Below the pieces are notes generated by a model that was given only the letters and a program-made list of their open reading frames with translations, had not been told where the DNA came from and made no database searches. Shown piece by piece: positions 31,225 through 41,630 of a stretch of DNA of 47,263 nucleotides. The stretch covers positions 1-47,263 of the forward strand of contig SVKQ01000016.1 of NCBI GenBank assembly GCA_015068325.1, read 5' to 3'. Numbering within the stretch: the first letter of the stretch is position 1; every line of letters begins with the position of its first letter. The DNA comes from Oscillospiraceae bacterium (lineage in GTDB: Bacteria > Bacillota > Clostridia > Oscillospirales > Oscillospiraceae). The position numbers were made by a program, and so were the translations under genes.

Positions 31225-32148
31225 ATGATCTCCTATTTTGACGCCCATTGCGATACCATCAGCTACTGCCTGGGGGCAGGGGATTCTCTGCGCCGGAGCC
31301 GGGGCCATGTGGACCTGGAGCGGGGCCGGACGTTCCGGCGGCGGGGCCAGTTTTTCGCCCTGTACCACGACGCGGCCAAAGCCCCGGCGGACGGCATGTG
31401 GGCCCAGTGCTTGCGCCTCCACGACTGCTTTGTGCGTGAGACGGAGAAAAACAGCGACCTGGTGCGCCATTGCCGTACCGGCGGCCAGGTGGACGCGGCC
31501 GTGGCGGAGGGCAAGGTGGCGGCGCTGCTCTCCATCGAGGGCGCGGACCTGATCGAATGTGACCCGGAGCGTGTGGAGACTGCGGCAACATGGGGTGTAA
31601 AGCTGATAAACCTCACGTGGAACCGCCACAATACCCTCTCCGGTACTAACCGGGAGCAGCCGGAGCGGGGCCTCAGCGAACGGGGACGCGACTTTGTGCA
31701 TGCGCTGGAACGCTGCGGCATCTATGCCGACGTGTCCCATCTGTCCGACGCGGGCTTTTGGGACCTGGCGGAGATGGCGCAGCGGCCCATCGTGGCCTCA
31801 CACTCCAACGCCCGTGCCGTCTGTGGTCACAGCCGCAACCTGACCGACGACATGTTCCGGGTCATCCGGGATATGGGCGGCATCGTGGGGCTGAACTTCT
31901 GCCCGGATTTTGTGGATGAGGAGCAGCCGTCGCTGGAGATGCTGGTGCGGCATGTGGAGCATTTTCTGGAGCTGGGCGGCGAGAGGACCGTCTGTATCGG
32001 CGGTGACCTGGACGGCTGCCTGCCGGAGGCCTCCGGTATCCGCGGCGAGCAGGACGTGCCGTTGCTGTATCAGGCGCTTCAGGCGCGGGGCTATGACGAG
32101 TCGCTGCTGGAGGATATCTTCTGGAACAACCTGCGAAAGATCCTGTGA
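31225..32148 (+). CDS. membrane dipeptidase family protein (M19)
   Basis: 307-residue zinc dipeptidase of the renal-dipeptidase (M19) family, with a TIM-barrel fold and no signal peptide, so cytoplasmic despite the family name. Metal-ligand motifs: FDAHCDT (H8, D10), SIEGADLIE, VSHLSDAGFWDL, VASHSNARAVCGHSRNL and GGDLDG near the end. Such enzymes take a wide range of dipeptides, including those with a D-residue. GAGGTG lies 4 to 9 bases before the ATG. It sits in the rbgA-rnhB-yraN transcript, 8 bases after yraN, with a metallophosphoesterase 12 bases on. Confidence 0.93.
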   Translation: MISYFDAHCDTISYCLGAGDSLRRSRGHVDLERGRTFRRRGQFFALYHDAAKAPADGMWAQCLRLHDCFVRETEKNSDLVRHCRTGGQVDAAVAEGKVAALLSIEGADLIECDPERVETAATWGVKLINLTWNRHNTLSGTNREQPERGLSERGRDFVHALERCGIYADVSHLSDAGFWDLAEMAQRPIVASHSNARAVCGHSRNLTDDMFRVIRDMGGIVGLNFCPDFVDEEQPSLEMLVRHVEHFLELGGERTVCIGGDLDGCLPEASGIRGEQDVPLLYQALQARGYDESLLEDIFWNNLRKIL

Positions 32149-32160
32149 GGGAGGTGCTGT

Positions 32161-32853
32161 ATGGCTCTGTATGCGATGGGTGATCTGCACCTGTCCCTGG
32201 GCGGCGACAAGAGCATGGAGGTCTTCGGAGAGGCCTGGCGGGACTATGTGGAGCGGATCCGCGCCGGCTTTTCCCCTCTGCAGGAAGACGATGTGACGGT
32301 GCTGTGCGGCGACCTCAGCTGGGGCATGAGCCTGGAGGAGGCGCTGCCGGACCTTCGGTTCATCGACGCGCTGCCGGGGCGGAAGATCCTGATGAAGGGC
32401 AACCACGACTTCTGGTGGAACACAGCCGCCAAAATGCGGCGCTTCTTTGCGGACAATGATCTGCACACGCTGGAGATCCTCCACAACAACTGTCTGTGGT
32501 ACGGCGATATGGCCCTGTGCGGCACCCGGGGCTGGTTCTATGAACTGGAGGGGCCGGAGCGCAGCCACAACGAGAAGATGCTGGCCCGGGAGGCGGGGCG
32601 TCTGGAGACGTCGCTGCAGGCGGCGGGCGCGGCGGGAAAGCTGTGCTTCCTCCACTATCCGCCCATCTATCAAGGTTATCAGTGCCCGGAGATCCTGCAG
32701 ATTCTGATCCGATACGGCGTCGCGGCCTGCTATTATGGACATCTCCACGGGGCCACACAGCGCCGCGCCATGGAGGGGGAGCGGTTTGGCGTGGATTTTT
32801 CACTGGTAGCGGCGGATTATTTACAATTTGTTCCCAAAAAAATTTGTGATTGA
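32161..32853 (+). CDS. calcineurin-like metallophosphoesterase
   Basis: 230-residue phosphoesterase with the complete two-metal set: GDLHLS (D8, H10), CGDLSWG, GNHDFWW, the histidine of FLHYPP and GHLHG. The segment KGNHDFWWNTAAKMR is typical of a clostridial group whose substrate is unknown. No membrane helix or signal. GGGAGGTGCTGT precedes the ATG. It ends the run that starts at rbgA; no strong terminator is visible before the tig promoter. Confidence 0.9.
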   Translation: MALYAMGDLHLSLGGDKSMEVFGEAWRDYVERIRAGFSPLQEDDVTVLCGDLSWGMSLEEALPDLRFIDALPGRKILMKGNHDFWWNTAAKMRRFFADNDLHTLEILHNNCLWYGDMALCGTRGWFYELEGPERSHNEKMLAREAGRLETSLQAAGAAGKLCFLHYPPIYQGYQCPEILQILIRYGVAACYYGHLHGATQRRAMEGERFGVDFSLVAADYLQFVPKKICD

Positions 32854-32871
32854 GGGAAAAAGGTGTGGAAA

Positions 32872-32899
32872 TTGCGCGCCGTTTCTGATATCATATTAT
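32872..32899 (+). promoter_or_regulatory. probable promoter of tig
   Basis: TTGCGC (32872-32877), 16 bases, TATTAT (32894-32899); an overlapping TATACT follows at 32897-32902. About 60 bases before the start. Confidence 0.5.
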
Positions 32900-32961
32900 A
32901 CTGCACTGATCAAAAAGAAATCTGCACTGATGGAGATCGGTGCTGAACGGAGGAAAAAGCA

Positions 32962-34281
32962 ATGAGTGTAAAATCCTGTGAGAAGATCGAGAACAGCCAT
33001 GTGGTCCTGACCGTAGAGGTGGGCGCCGAGGAGTTCGACGCCGCCGTCAATAAGGCGTATCATCAGCAGCGCAGCAAGATCAATGTGCCCGGCTTCCGCC
33101 CCGGCAAGGCCCCCCGCAAGATCATCGAGGGCATGTACGGCGCCGAGGTATTCTATGAGGAGGCTGTCAATATCGTTTTGCCCGACGCCTATGATGCCGC
33201 TGTGAAGGAGCAGGATCTGCGCGTTGTCGGTTATCCCCAGGTGGAGCTGGAGAAAGTGGGCAAGGAGGGTGCCACATTCAAGTGCACCGTAGCCGTGTAT
33301 CCCGAGGTGAAGCTGGGCCAGTACAAGGGCCTGGAGGCGCCCCGCGCCGAGGTCAAGGTGATGGCCGCCGACGTCAATGCCCGTCTGAAGGAGATGGCCG
33401 ACCGCAACGCCCGCCTGGTGAGCGTGGAACGCGCCGTGAAGAAGGGCGACACCGCGGACATCGACTTCGAGGGATTTGACAATGGCGTTCCCTTCGAGGG
33501 CGGCAAAGGCGAGAATTTCGACCTGGAGATCGGTTCCGGCAGCTTTGTCCCCGGTTTCGAGGACCAGCTGATCGGCATGAAGGCCGGCGAGGAGAAGGAC
33601 ATCGACATCACCTTCCCGGAGAACTACACCCCCGAGCTGGCCGGCAAGCCCGTGGTCTTCCACGTGAAGGTCAACGAGGTCAAGGTCAAGGAGGTCCCCG
33701 CTCTGGACGACGAGTTTGCCAAGGACGTGTCTGAGTTCGATACGCTGAAGGAGCTGAAGGCCGATTTGAAAAAGAAGATCACTGAGGAGCGCAAGGCCGC
33801 AGCCCAGAGCGCTTTTGAGGACGCGCTGATGGATAAGGTGGCCGAGGGCATCGAGGCCGAGATCCCCCAGGAGATGCTGGACGAGCAGGCCCGCGCCATG
33901 GTGGAGAACCTGAAGTATCAGTTGAGCTCCCAGGGCCTGGGTTATGACCAGTACGTGCAGATGATGGGCGGCGAGGACAAGGTGCTGGCCCAGGCGGCCG
34001 AGCCCGCCAGACGCCAGGTGCGCATGGATCTGGCCGTCCGCGCCATCATGGACGCCGAGGGTCTTGAGGCCACTGATGAGGATGTAGAGGCTGAATATGC
34101 CAAGATGGCAGATCAGTACGGCATCGACCTGGAGAATGTGAAGAAGTATCTGCGGGCTGAGGACGTGAAGGAGCAGGTGCTGCGTGCCAAGGTCATCCGG
34201 CTGGTGGCCGACAGCGCCGTGGCCGTGGCCCCTGAGGAGAAAAAGGCCGAGGAGAAGACTGAGGAGAAGGCTGCAGAATAA
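32962..34281 (+). CDS. tig: trigger factor
   Basis: 439-residue ribosome-bound chaperone and prolyl isomerase. The ribosome-binding domain holds NVPGFRPGKAPRKIIEGMYG (signature GFRxGKxP); the FKBP-type isomerase domain begins at VKKGDTADIDFEGF and includes GSGSFVPGFEDQLIGMKAGE; the C-terminal helical arms form the cradle. The end is a Glu/Lys/Ala-rich tail (EEKKAEEKTEEK), low in complexity. Start after GGAGGAAAAAGC. It is followed by clpP and clpX, the classic order, though a separate -10 box is seen before clpP. Confidence 0.97.
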   Translation: MSVKSCEKIENSHVVLTVEVGAEEFDAAVNKAYHQQRSKINVPGFRPGKAPRKIIEGMYGAEVFYEEAVNIVLPDAYDAAVKEQDLRVVGYPQVELEKVGKEGATFKCTVAVYPEVKLGQYKGLEAPRAEVKVMAADVNARLKEMADRNARLVSVERAVKKGDTADIDFEGFDNGVPFEGGKGENFDLEIGSGSFVPGFEDQLIGMKAGEEKDIDITFPENYTPELAGKPVVFHVKVNEVKVKEVPALDDEFAKDVSEFDTLKELKADLKKKITEERKAAAQSAFEDALMDKVAEGIEAEIPQEMLDEQARAMVENLKYQLSSQGLGYDQYVQMMGGEDKVLAQAAEPARRQVRMDLAVRAIMDAEGLEATDEDVEAEYAKMADQYGIDLENVKKYLRAEDVKEQVLRAKVIRLVADSAVAVAPEEKKAEEKTEEKAAE

Positions 34282-34318
34282 AATGCGGCTTTTCGCATGA
34301 GAGATCACATAGGGCGGG

Positions 34319-34324
34319 TATAAT
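34319..34324 (+). promoter_or_regulatory. -10 box of a possible clpP promoter
   Basis: Perfect TATAAT at 34319-34324, 38 bases before the clpP ATG. No good -35 box and no CtsR (GGTCAAA) or CIRCE operator is seen in this interval. Confidence 0.4.
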
Positions 34325-34362
34325 CATTTGGTAGCATCAATTTGTACAGGAGGTATTTCCCC

Positions 34363-34944
34363 ATGAGTCTAGTCCCTTATGTAGTAGAGCAGACCAACCG
34401 CGGCGAGCGTTCCTATGACATTTTCTCCCGTCTGCTCAACGACCGCATCATCTTCCTGGGCGAAGAGGTCAATGATACCACCGCCAGCCTGGTGGTCGCC
34501 CAGCTGCTGTACCTGGAGGCCCAGGACCCCGACAAGGACATCCAGATGTACATCAACAGTCCCGGCGGCTCCGTCACCGCAGGCATGGCCATCTACGACA
34601 CCATGCAGTATATCAAGTGCGACGTGTCCACCATCTGCATCGGTATGGCCGCCAGTATGGGCGCGTTCCTGCTGAGCTCCGGCGCCAGGGGCAAGCGCAT
34701 CGCGCTGCCCAACGCGGAGATCATGATCCACCAGCCCTCGGCCGGTACCCAGGGCAAGGTGACGGATATGGAGATCGATGTGGAGCATTTCCTCAAGATC
34801 AAGCAGCGCCTGAATAAGATCCTGGCCGAGAACACCGGCAGGACGCCGGAGCAGGTCAAGTCCGACTCCGAGCGCGACCACTGGATGGCCGCCGAGGAGG
34901 CAAAGGAATACGGGCTGGTGGACAAGGTCATCTATAAGAGGTAA
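34363..34944 (+). CDS. clpP: ATP-dependent Clp protease proteolytic subunit
   Basis: 193-residue serine protease subunit that forms the double-heptamer chamber. Start segment [20 protein letters not shown]; the catalytic serine is in GMAASMGAF (S98), histidine in MIHQPSAG (H123), aspartate in the conserved [17 protein letters not shown] stretch. The ATG at 34363 follows AGGAGG by 9 bases; an ATG further upstream in frame would swallow that site. clpX starts 5 bases after it, so the chamber and its unfoldase are made together. Confidence 0.98.
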   Translation: MSLVPYVVEQTNRGERSYDIFSRLLNDRIIFLGEEVNDTTASLVVAQLLYLEAQDPDKDIQMYINSPGGSVTAGMAIYDTMQYIKCDVSTICIGMAASMGAFLLSSGARGKRIALPNAEIMIHQPSAGTQGKVTDMEIDVEHFLKIKQRLNKILAENTGRTPEQVKSDSERDHWMAAEEAKEYGLVDKVIYKR

Positions 34945-34949
34945 CAGTC

Positions 34950-36245
34950 ATGGCTGATGAGAAAAAGTCCCTGCGGTGCTCTTTCTGCGGCAAGCATGAG
35001 TCACAGGTACACCGCATGATCCAGGGACCGGGCGTGCGCATTTGCGACGAGTGTGTGCAGCTGTGCATGTCTATTCTGGACGACGGGTATATGTCGGGCC
35101 CCGAGTCGGGCTTTGAGAGCGTTGATCAGCTGCCCACGCCGAAGGAGATCAAGGACGTGCTGGATCAGTACGTCATCGGCCAGGAGGCCGCCAAGATCGC
35201 CCTGTCCGTGTCCGTGTACAACCACTATAAGCGCATATACTTCGGCGGCGACGAGGACGTGGAGCTGCAAAAGAGCAATATCCTCATGGTGGGTCCTACC
35301 GGCAGCGGCAAGACACTCTTTGCCCAGACGCTGGCCCGGGTGTTGAAGGTCCCCTTCGCCATCGCCGACGCCACCACGCTGACCGAGGCCGGCTATGTGG
35401 GCGACGACGTGGAGAACATCCTGCTGCGTCTGCTGCAGGCGGCGGATTTCGACGTAGAGCTGGCCGAGCACGGCATCATCTATGTGGACGAGATCGACAA
35501 GATCGCCCGCAAGAGCGAGAACACCTCCATCACCCGTGACGTGTCCGGTGAGGGCGTGCAGCAGGCGTTGCTGAAGCTGTTGGAGGGCACCGTGGCCAAC
35601 GTACCGCCCCAGGGCGGCCGCAAGCACCCCCACCAGGAGTTCATCCAGGTGAACACCAAAGACATCCTGTTCATCTGCGGCGGCGCCTTCGACGGGCTGG
35701 AGAAGATCATCGAGCAGCGCACCGACCGCAAGGGTATCGGCTTCGACGCGGTGGTGGAGAGCAAGGCGGAGCGCCGCACCGGCCAGCTGCTGCAGGAGGT
35801 ACAGCCCCACGACCTGCTGAAGTTCGGCATCATCCCGGAACTGGTGGGTCGCCTGCCGGTGATCACCGCCCTCAGCGGCCTGAGCCGCGAGGACCTGGTG
35901 CGGATCCTCACCGAGCCCAAGAACGCATTGGTCAAGCAGTACAAGAAGCTGCTGGACTATGACGACGTGGAACTGGAGTTCCAGCCGGAGGCGCTGGAGG
36001 CGGTGGCCGATAAGGCCATCGAGCGCAACATCGGTGCCCGCGGCCTGCGTGCCGTCATGGAGGGGATCCTGACCCGGATCATGTATGACATCCCGTCGGA
36101 CCCCACCATCGAGGCGGTGACCATCACAGCCGACTGCGTGAGGAACGGAGCGGCGCCGCTGGTGCGGCACAATCCCGACAAGGCCACACGCCGGGCCAGG
36201 ATCAAAACCGGCAAGGGCGAGAAAGACGCCGTATCGGCCTCGTAA
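34950..36245 (+). CDS. clpX: ATP-dependent Clp protease ATP-binding subunit ClpX
   Basis: 431-residue AAA+ unfoldase. N-terminal C4 zinc-binding domain ([11 protein letters not shown]...ICDECVQLC), Walker A GPTGSGKT (115-122), Walker [10 protein letters not shown]-type segment ([13 protein letters not shown]), pore loop GYVGDDVE and the IGF-like ClpP-docking loop [15 protein letters not shown]. Sensor and arginine-finger segments ([21 protein letters not shown]) are intact. Normal length. GAGGTAACAGTC precedes the ATG. A hairpin terminator separates it from lon. Confidence 0.98.
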   Translation: MADEKKSLRCSFCGKHESQVHRMIQGPGVRICDECVQLCMSILDDGYMSGPESGFESVDQLPTPKEIKDVLDQYVIGQEAAKIALSVSVYNHYKRIYFGGDEDVELQKSNILMVGPTGSGKTLFAQTLARVLKVPFAIADATTLTEAGYVGDDVENILLRLLQAADFDVELAEHGIIYVDEIDKIARKSENTSITRDVSGEGVQQALLKLLEGTVANVPPQGGRKHPHQEFIQVNTKDILFICGGAFDGLEKIIEQRTDRKGIGFDAVVESKAERRTGQLLQEVQPHDLLKFGIIPELVGRLPVITALSGLSREDLVRILTEPKNALVKQYKKLLDYDDVELEFQPEALEAVADKAIERNIGARGLRAVMEGILTRIMYDIPSDPTIEAVTITADCVRNGAAPLVRHNPDKATRRARIKTGKGEKDAVSAS

Positions 36246-36256
36246 CGGAGCGGAAA

Positions 36257-36293
36257 CAGGGGAGGGGCACTGATGCCGCTCCCCTGGCTTTTA
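36257..36293 (+). terminator. Rho-independent terminator after clpX
   Basis: CAGGGGAG (36257-36264) pairs with CTCCCCTG (36279-36286); an inner GGCA/TGCC closes the loop; the tail is GCTTTTA. Confidence 0.7.
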
Positions 36294-36315
36294 TCCGAAA
36301 TGTAAGGAGAGACCC

Positions 36316-38715
36316 ATGGAATTGACGACGTTGAACATACCGGTCGTCGCCCTGCGGGGCATGACCGTTTTTCCGGAGATGACCACCAGCTTCGATGTGG
36401 AGCGGGAGATCTCCATTTATGCGCTGGAGCGTGCCATGGACAGCGACCACCGCATCTTCCTGGTGACCCAGCGTGAGATCGGCACCCAGCTGCCGGAGGA
36501 GAGCGACCTCTTCACCGTGGGCACCGTGTGCCGCATTCTGCACCTCATCAAGACCTCGGACAGCTCCGTCCGCCTGGTGGTGGAGGGGGAGCATCGGGCC
36601 CGGCTCCACCGGCTGTGGCAGGTGCGCCCGTTCCTGCAGGCCAATGTGGAGCTGCTGGAGGAGGATTTCCCCGGCAAGCACACCGACCGGGTGGAGGCGC
36701 TGCTGCGGCAGACCTATTCCATCTTCAGCGCCTATCGGGAGCTGGTACCTAACCTGAGCGACGAGTTGGTGTCCGCCATTCTGGATGGCCGGGAGCCCGG
36801 TCGCCTGGCCGACTACATCGCCCAGAACATCACCCTGCGCCACACGGACCGCCAGCGTGTGCTGGAGGAGCTGCATCCGGTCCGCCGCCTGGCTTTGGTC
36901 AATGAGATCCTGGCCCGCGAGGTGGATGTGATCTCCATGGAACTGCGGCTGGAGCAGCGGGTGCGGGAGCGGGTCTCCCGCGTGCAGAAGGACGCCATTT
37001 TACGGGAGCAGGTGAAGGTTCTGCGCCAGGAACTGGGCGAGGACGACGACGAGGAACTGAACGAGTACGCCGAGAAGATCGAGCGGGCAAAGCTGACGGA
37101 GGAGGTCCGCAAGAAGCTGCTGAAGGAGTTGGACCGCCTGGGCAAGCAGCCCTACGGCAGCGCGGAGGGCGCCGTCATCCGCAACTACCTGGATGTGTGC
37201 CTGGATATTCCCTGGAACCGGCGCACCCGCGACCGGGCCGATGTGGAGCGGGCCAGAAAGATCCTGGACCGGGATCACTACGGCTTGGACAAGGTGAAGG
37301 AGCGCATCCTGGAGTTTATCGCCGTGCGGCAGATCAATCCGGACGCCAAGGGGCGGATCCTCTGCCTGGTGGGTCCTCCCGGCGTGGGCAAGACCTCTGT
37401 GGCTATCTCCGTGGCCAAGGCCATGAACCGCAAGCTGGCCCGGTTGAGCCTGGGCGGCGTGCGGGATGAGGCAGATATCCGCGGTCACCGCAAGACGTAT
37501 ATCGGCGCTATGCCCGGCCGCATCATCGAGGCGCTGACCCGGGCTGGCAGCATGAACCCGCTGCTAGTGCTGGATGAGATCGACAAGCTGGGCAGCGACA
37601 TGCGGGGCGATCCCGCCGCCGCACTGCTGGAGGTGCTGGACAGCGAGCAGAACAACAGCTTCCGCGACCACTTTGTGGAGCTGCCGGTGGATCTGAGTCA
37701 GGTGATGTTCATCACTACCGCCAACACCCTGTCCACTATTCCCCGGCCGCTGCTGGACCGCATGGAGGTCATCGAGCTGAGCAGCTACACCGACGAGGAA
37801 AAGGTGGAGATCGCCAGGCGGCATCTGCTGCCCAAGCAGCTAAAGGAGCACGGACTGAAGAGGTCTCAGCTGCGTCTCACCGACGGCGCGCTGCGCCGCA
37901 CTATTGCCGCCTATACCCGAGAGTCCGGCGTGCGTGTGCTGGAGCGGCAGCTGGGCAACCTGTGCCGCAAGACGGCAATGAAATTGGTGTCAACAGATGT
38001 AAAGCATGTTGACATTACAGAAAAGGACCTGAAGGATTATCTGGGCACACCTCCGTATCAGGAGTCGCTCCACATGGAAAAGGACGAGGTGGGTGTGGTC
38101 AACGGTCTGGCCTGGACGGCTGTGGGCGGCGAGATCCTGGAGGTAGAGGCCAACGTGGTGCCCGGCAGCGGCAAGCTGGAGCTGACCGGCAACCTGGGTC
38201 TGGTGATGCAGGAGTCCGCCAAGGCCGCCCTGAGCTGTCTGCGCAGCCGCGCGGCGGCACTGGGGCTGGAGCCGGACTTTTATCAGACGAAGGATATCCA
38301 CATCCACTTCCCGGAGGGCGCTGTGCCCAAGGACGGACCCTCTGCCGGTGTCACCATCACTACGGCGGTGCTGTCGGCGCTGACGGGACGGCGGGTGCGC
38401 CGCAGCGTGGCCATGACCGGCGAGGTGACGCTGCGGGGCCGGGTGCTGCCCATCGGCGGATTGAAGGAAAAGACCATGGCGGCCATGCGCAACGGCATTA
38501 CCACCGTGATATTGCCCCGGGAGAACGAGAAGGATCTGGAGGAGATCGACCAGACGGTGCGCAAGGCGCTGCACTTCGTTCCGGTGGATACGGTGGATGC
38601 GGTATTCACTGCGGCGCTGGTGCCGGAGGACTGCCAGGCCGCTGTGGAGCGTCTGGCGGTGCTGTCCGCGGCGGAGCTGCCGCGGCAGGAGGTACAGCAT
38701 GTCGATCAACTTTAA
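36316..38715 (+). CDS. lon: ATP-dependent protease Lon (LonA)
   Basis: 799-residue hexameric AAA+ protease. N-terminal substrate domain (LNIPVVALRGMTVFPEMTTS), long coiled coil, Walker A GPPGVGKT (353-360), Walker B LLVLDEIDKLG, and the protease domain with the Ser-Lys dyad: S676 in KDGPSAGV and K719 in GGLKEK. Length and domain order are those of the soluble LonA type; no membrane segment as in LonB. AAGGAGAG lies 8 bases before the ATG. The last 17 bases overlap engB. No HAIR or CtsR site is seen upstream. Confidence 0.98.
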   Translation: MELTTLNIPVVALRGMTVFPEMTTSFDVEREISIYALERAMDSDHRIFLVTQREIGTQLPEESDLFTVGTVCRILHLIKTSDSSVRLVVEGEHRARLHRLWQVRPFLQANVELLEEDFPGKHTDRVEALLRQTYSIFSAYRELVPNLSDELVSAILDGREPGRLADYIAQNITLRHTDRQRVLEELHPVRRLALVNEILAREVDVISMELRLEQRVRERVSRVQKDAILREQVKVLRQELGEDDDEELNEYAEKIERAKLTEEVRKKLLKELDRLGKQPYGSAEGAVIRNYLDVCLDIPWNRRTRDRADVERARKILDRDHYGLDKVKERILEFIAVRQINPDAKGRILCLVGPPGVGKTSVAISVAKAMNRKLARLSLGGVRDEADIRGHRKTYIGAMPGRIIEALTRAGSMNPLLVLDEIDKLGSDMRGDPAAALLEVLDSEQNNSFRDHFVELPVDLSQVMFITTANTLSTIPRPLLDRMEVIELSSYTDEEKVEIARRHLLPKQLKEHGLKRSQLRLTDGALRRTIAAYTRESGVRVLERQLGNLCRKTAMKLVSTDVKHVDITEKDLKDYLGTPPYQESLHMEKDEVGVVNGLAWTAVGGEILEVEANVVPGSGKLELTGNLGLVMQESAKAALSCLRSRAAALGLEPDFYQTKDIHIHFPEGAVPKDGPSAGVTITTAVLSALTGRRVRRSVAMTGEVTLRGRVLPIGGLKEKTMAAMRNGITTVILPRENEKDLEEIDQTVRKALHFVPVDTVDAVFTAALVPEDCQAAVERLAVLSAAELPRQEVQHVDQL

Positions 38716-39289
38716 CCGGGCGGAGTTCATTCTCTCCGCCGTGTCGCGGGAGAAATTCCTGCGGGACGGGCGGCCGCAGGTGGCCTTTGCCGGTCGCTCC
38801 AATGTGGGCAAGTCCTCGGTGATCAACCGCCTGCTGGGACGGAAAAACTTTGCCCGCGTGGGAGCCACCCCCGGCAAGACCACCCAGATCAACTATTTCC
38901 GCATCGATGACAGACTCTATTTTACCGACCTGCCCGGTTACGGCTACGCCAAGGTGTCCAAGTCGGAGCGGGACCGCTGGGGCCGGCTGATGGAGTCGTA
39001 TTTTGCCGAGCCGGGTCTCATCACGCTGGGCGTGCTGATCGTGGATGCTCGCCACGCTCCCACGGCGGATGACGTGACCATGTGCGGCTGGTTCAAGAGC
39101 ACCGGCTGTCCGCTGATTGTGGCGGCCAACAAGCTGGACAAGCTGAAAAAGAGCGAGATCGAGCCCAACCTGTCCCGGATCCGCACCGTGCTGGAGCTGG
39201 GGGAGGATGTTCTCCTGATCCCCTTCTCGGCGGAGAAGGGGATCGGCAAGGCGGAGCTGCTGGCGGCCATTGCGCGATACTGCGAATAG
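38699..39289 (+). CDS. engB: ribosome biogenesis GTP-binding protein YsxC/EngB
   Basis: 196-residue small GTPase required for 50S assembly. G1 GRSNVGKSS, G2 GKTTQINYF with the switch threonines, G3 DLPGYGYAK, G4 NKLDKL, G5 FSAEKGIG. The ATG at 38699 lies inside the end of lon, 6 bases after AGGAGG; an earlier start would be wholly within lon and without homology. The lon-engB overlap is conserved in Firmicutes. Closed by a terminator. Confidence 0.97.
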   Translation: MSINFNRAEFILSAVSREKFLRDGRPQVAFAGRSNVGKSSVINRLLGRKNFARVGATPGKTTQINYFRIDDRLYFTDLPGYGYAKVSKSERDRWGRLMESYFAEPGLITLGVLIVDARHAPTADDVTMCGWFKSTGCPLIVAANKLDKLKKSEIEPNLSRIRTVLELGEDVLLIPFSAEKGIGKAELLAAIARYCE

Positions 39290-39293
39290 GGGA

Positions 39294-39331
39294 GAGGCCG
39301 GAGCCGGAGCGGCGGTACCGGCCTCTTTTTT
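39294..39331 (+). terminator. Rho-independent terminator of engB
   Basis: GAGGCCGG (39294-39301) pairs with CCGGCCTC (39318-39325), followed by TTTTTT. Confidence 0.88.
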
Positions 39332-39376
39332 GTTTCCAAACGGGACAAAATAGGGCTATCTTTTCTACAAAGAGTG

Positions 39377-39385
39377 TGATATAAT
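39377..39385 (+). promoter_or_regulatory. extended -10 promoter of pckA
   Basis: TGA followed by perfect TATAAT (39380-39385); -35 box poor (TATCTT region). 46 bases before the start. Dependence on an activator or on growth state is possible. Confidence 0.5.
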
Positions 39386-39431
39386 TCGATAAAGTATACG
39401 CCAACCAAAGAATACGCAAGGAGGAATTACC

Positions 39432-40997
<1,566 letters not shown>

Positions 40998-41013
40998 GCA
41001 CAAGAGCGATCGG

Positions 41014-41048
41014 AAAACGCCGGGAGGGGATCTTCCGGCGTTTTCTTC
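41014..41048 (+). terminator. Rho-independent terminator of pckA
   Basis: AAAACGCCGG (41014-41023) pairs with CCGGCGTTTT (41035-41044) around an 11-base loop, then CTTCC. Confidence 0.85.
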
Positions 41049-41065
41049 CACCGAGGGGGGATTGT

Positions 41066-41377
41066 ATGATCGAGGTAAAGATCCTGCTGGACAACATCAA
41101 CTATGACTCGCTGGCAGATGTGCTGGTACCGCTTGTAGCTGGACACCTGGGCGGCGAGAAGGGCGGCGTACTGGGAGAGGTGCTGGCCAAAAACCCAGAC
41201 ACCGCCGCTGCTATGGCCCGCACACTGCTGCGCACCATGTCCCAGGAGAAGAAGGACGAGATGGTGGTGCAGCTGATGGGCAAGCACCGGGACAAACTGC
41301 TGCAGGCGGGGCGGAGCGCGCTGTCGAAGCACGGTATCGGCGCGGAGCTGTGCGATCTCTCCGCCCGCAAGGTGTGA
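41066..41377 (+). CDS. small helical protein of unknown function
   Basis: 103-residue soluble protein, mostly helical, beginning MIEVKILLDNINYDSLADVL. Features: a Gly-rich turn (GHLGGEKGGVLG), then the helix TAAAMARTLLRTMSQEKKDE and a positively charged C-terminal half. No membrane segment, signal or recognised domain. GAGGGGGGATTGT precedes the ATG. It lies 68 bases behind pckA, past the pckA terminator, so read-through or a weak own promoter would be needed. Codon use is like its neighbours, supporting a real gene. Confidence 0.75.
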   Translation: MIEVKILLDNINYDSLADVLVPLVAGHLGGEKGGVLGEVLAKNPDTAAAMARTLLRTMSQEKKDEMVVQLMGKHRDKLLQAGRSALSKHGIGAELCDLSARKV

Positions 41378-41405
41378 GGACCGGCTGCAGGGAGCATATG
41401 TTTTT

Positions 41406-41441
41406 GCAGGGGACGCGTCGGCGTCTCCTGCCGTTTATTCT
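41406..41441 (+). terminator. hairpin terminator after the small gene
   Basis: GCAGGGGACGC (41406-41416) pairs fully, with one G-U, with GCGTCTCCTGC (41421-41431), followed by CGTTTATTCT, a weak T-tract. Confidence 0.65.
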
Positions 41442-41495
41442 GTCCGTTGCAGCGAAAAAAGGAGAATAATACCGTCGGAGCGATCAAAAAAAGCC

Positions 41496-41524
41496 TTGTG
41501 CGGAGAGGGAATTTTTGGTATAAT
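41496..41524 (+). promoter_or_regulatory. promoter of giant LRR/Ig protein gene
   Basis: TTGTGC (41496-41501), 17 bases, TATAAT (41519-41524), the -10 preceded by TGG. It leaves a leader of about 100 bases containing a CACCGG/CCGGTG hairpin before GTGAGGAGG. Confidence 0.65.
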
Positions 41525-41630
41525 CAAGCTCGGCCCGACAGGGCCATTTTCCCGGCTGCCATGGCGCCGGATCTGTCTTTTTTCTCACCGGTGCGCCGGT
41601 GGGTCTATTATGTGAGGAGGAAAAGACTGT

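Noticed and set aside
34282-34362. CtsR or CIRCE control of clpP
   Set aside because: Neither GGTCAAA direct repeats nor the TTAGCACTC inverted repeat is present.
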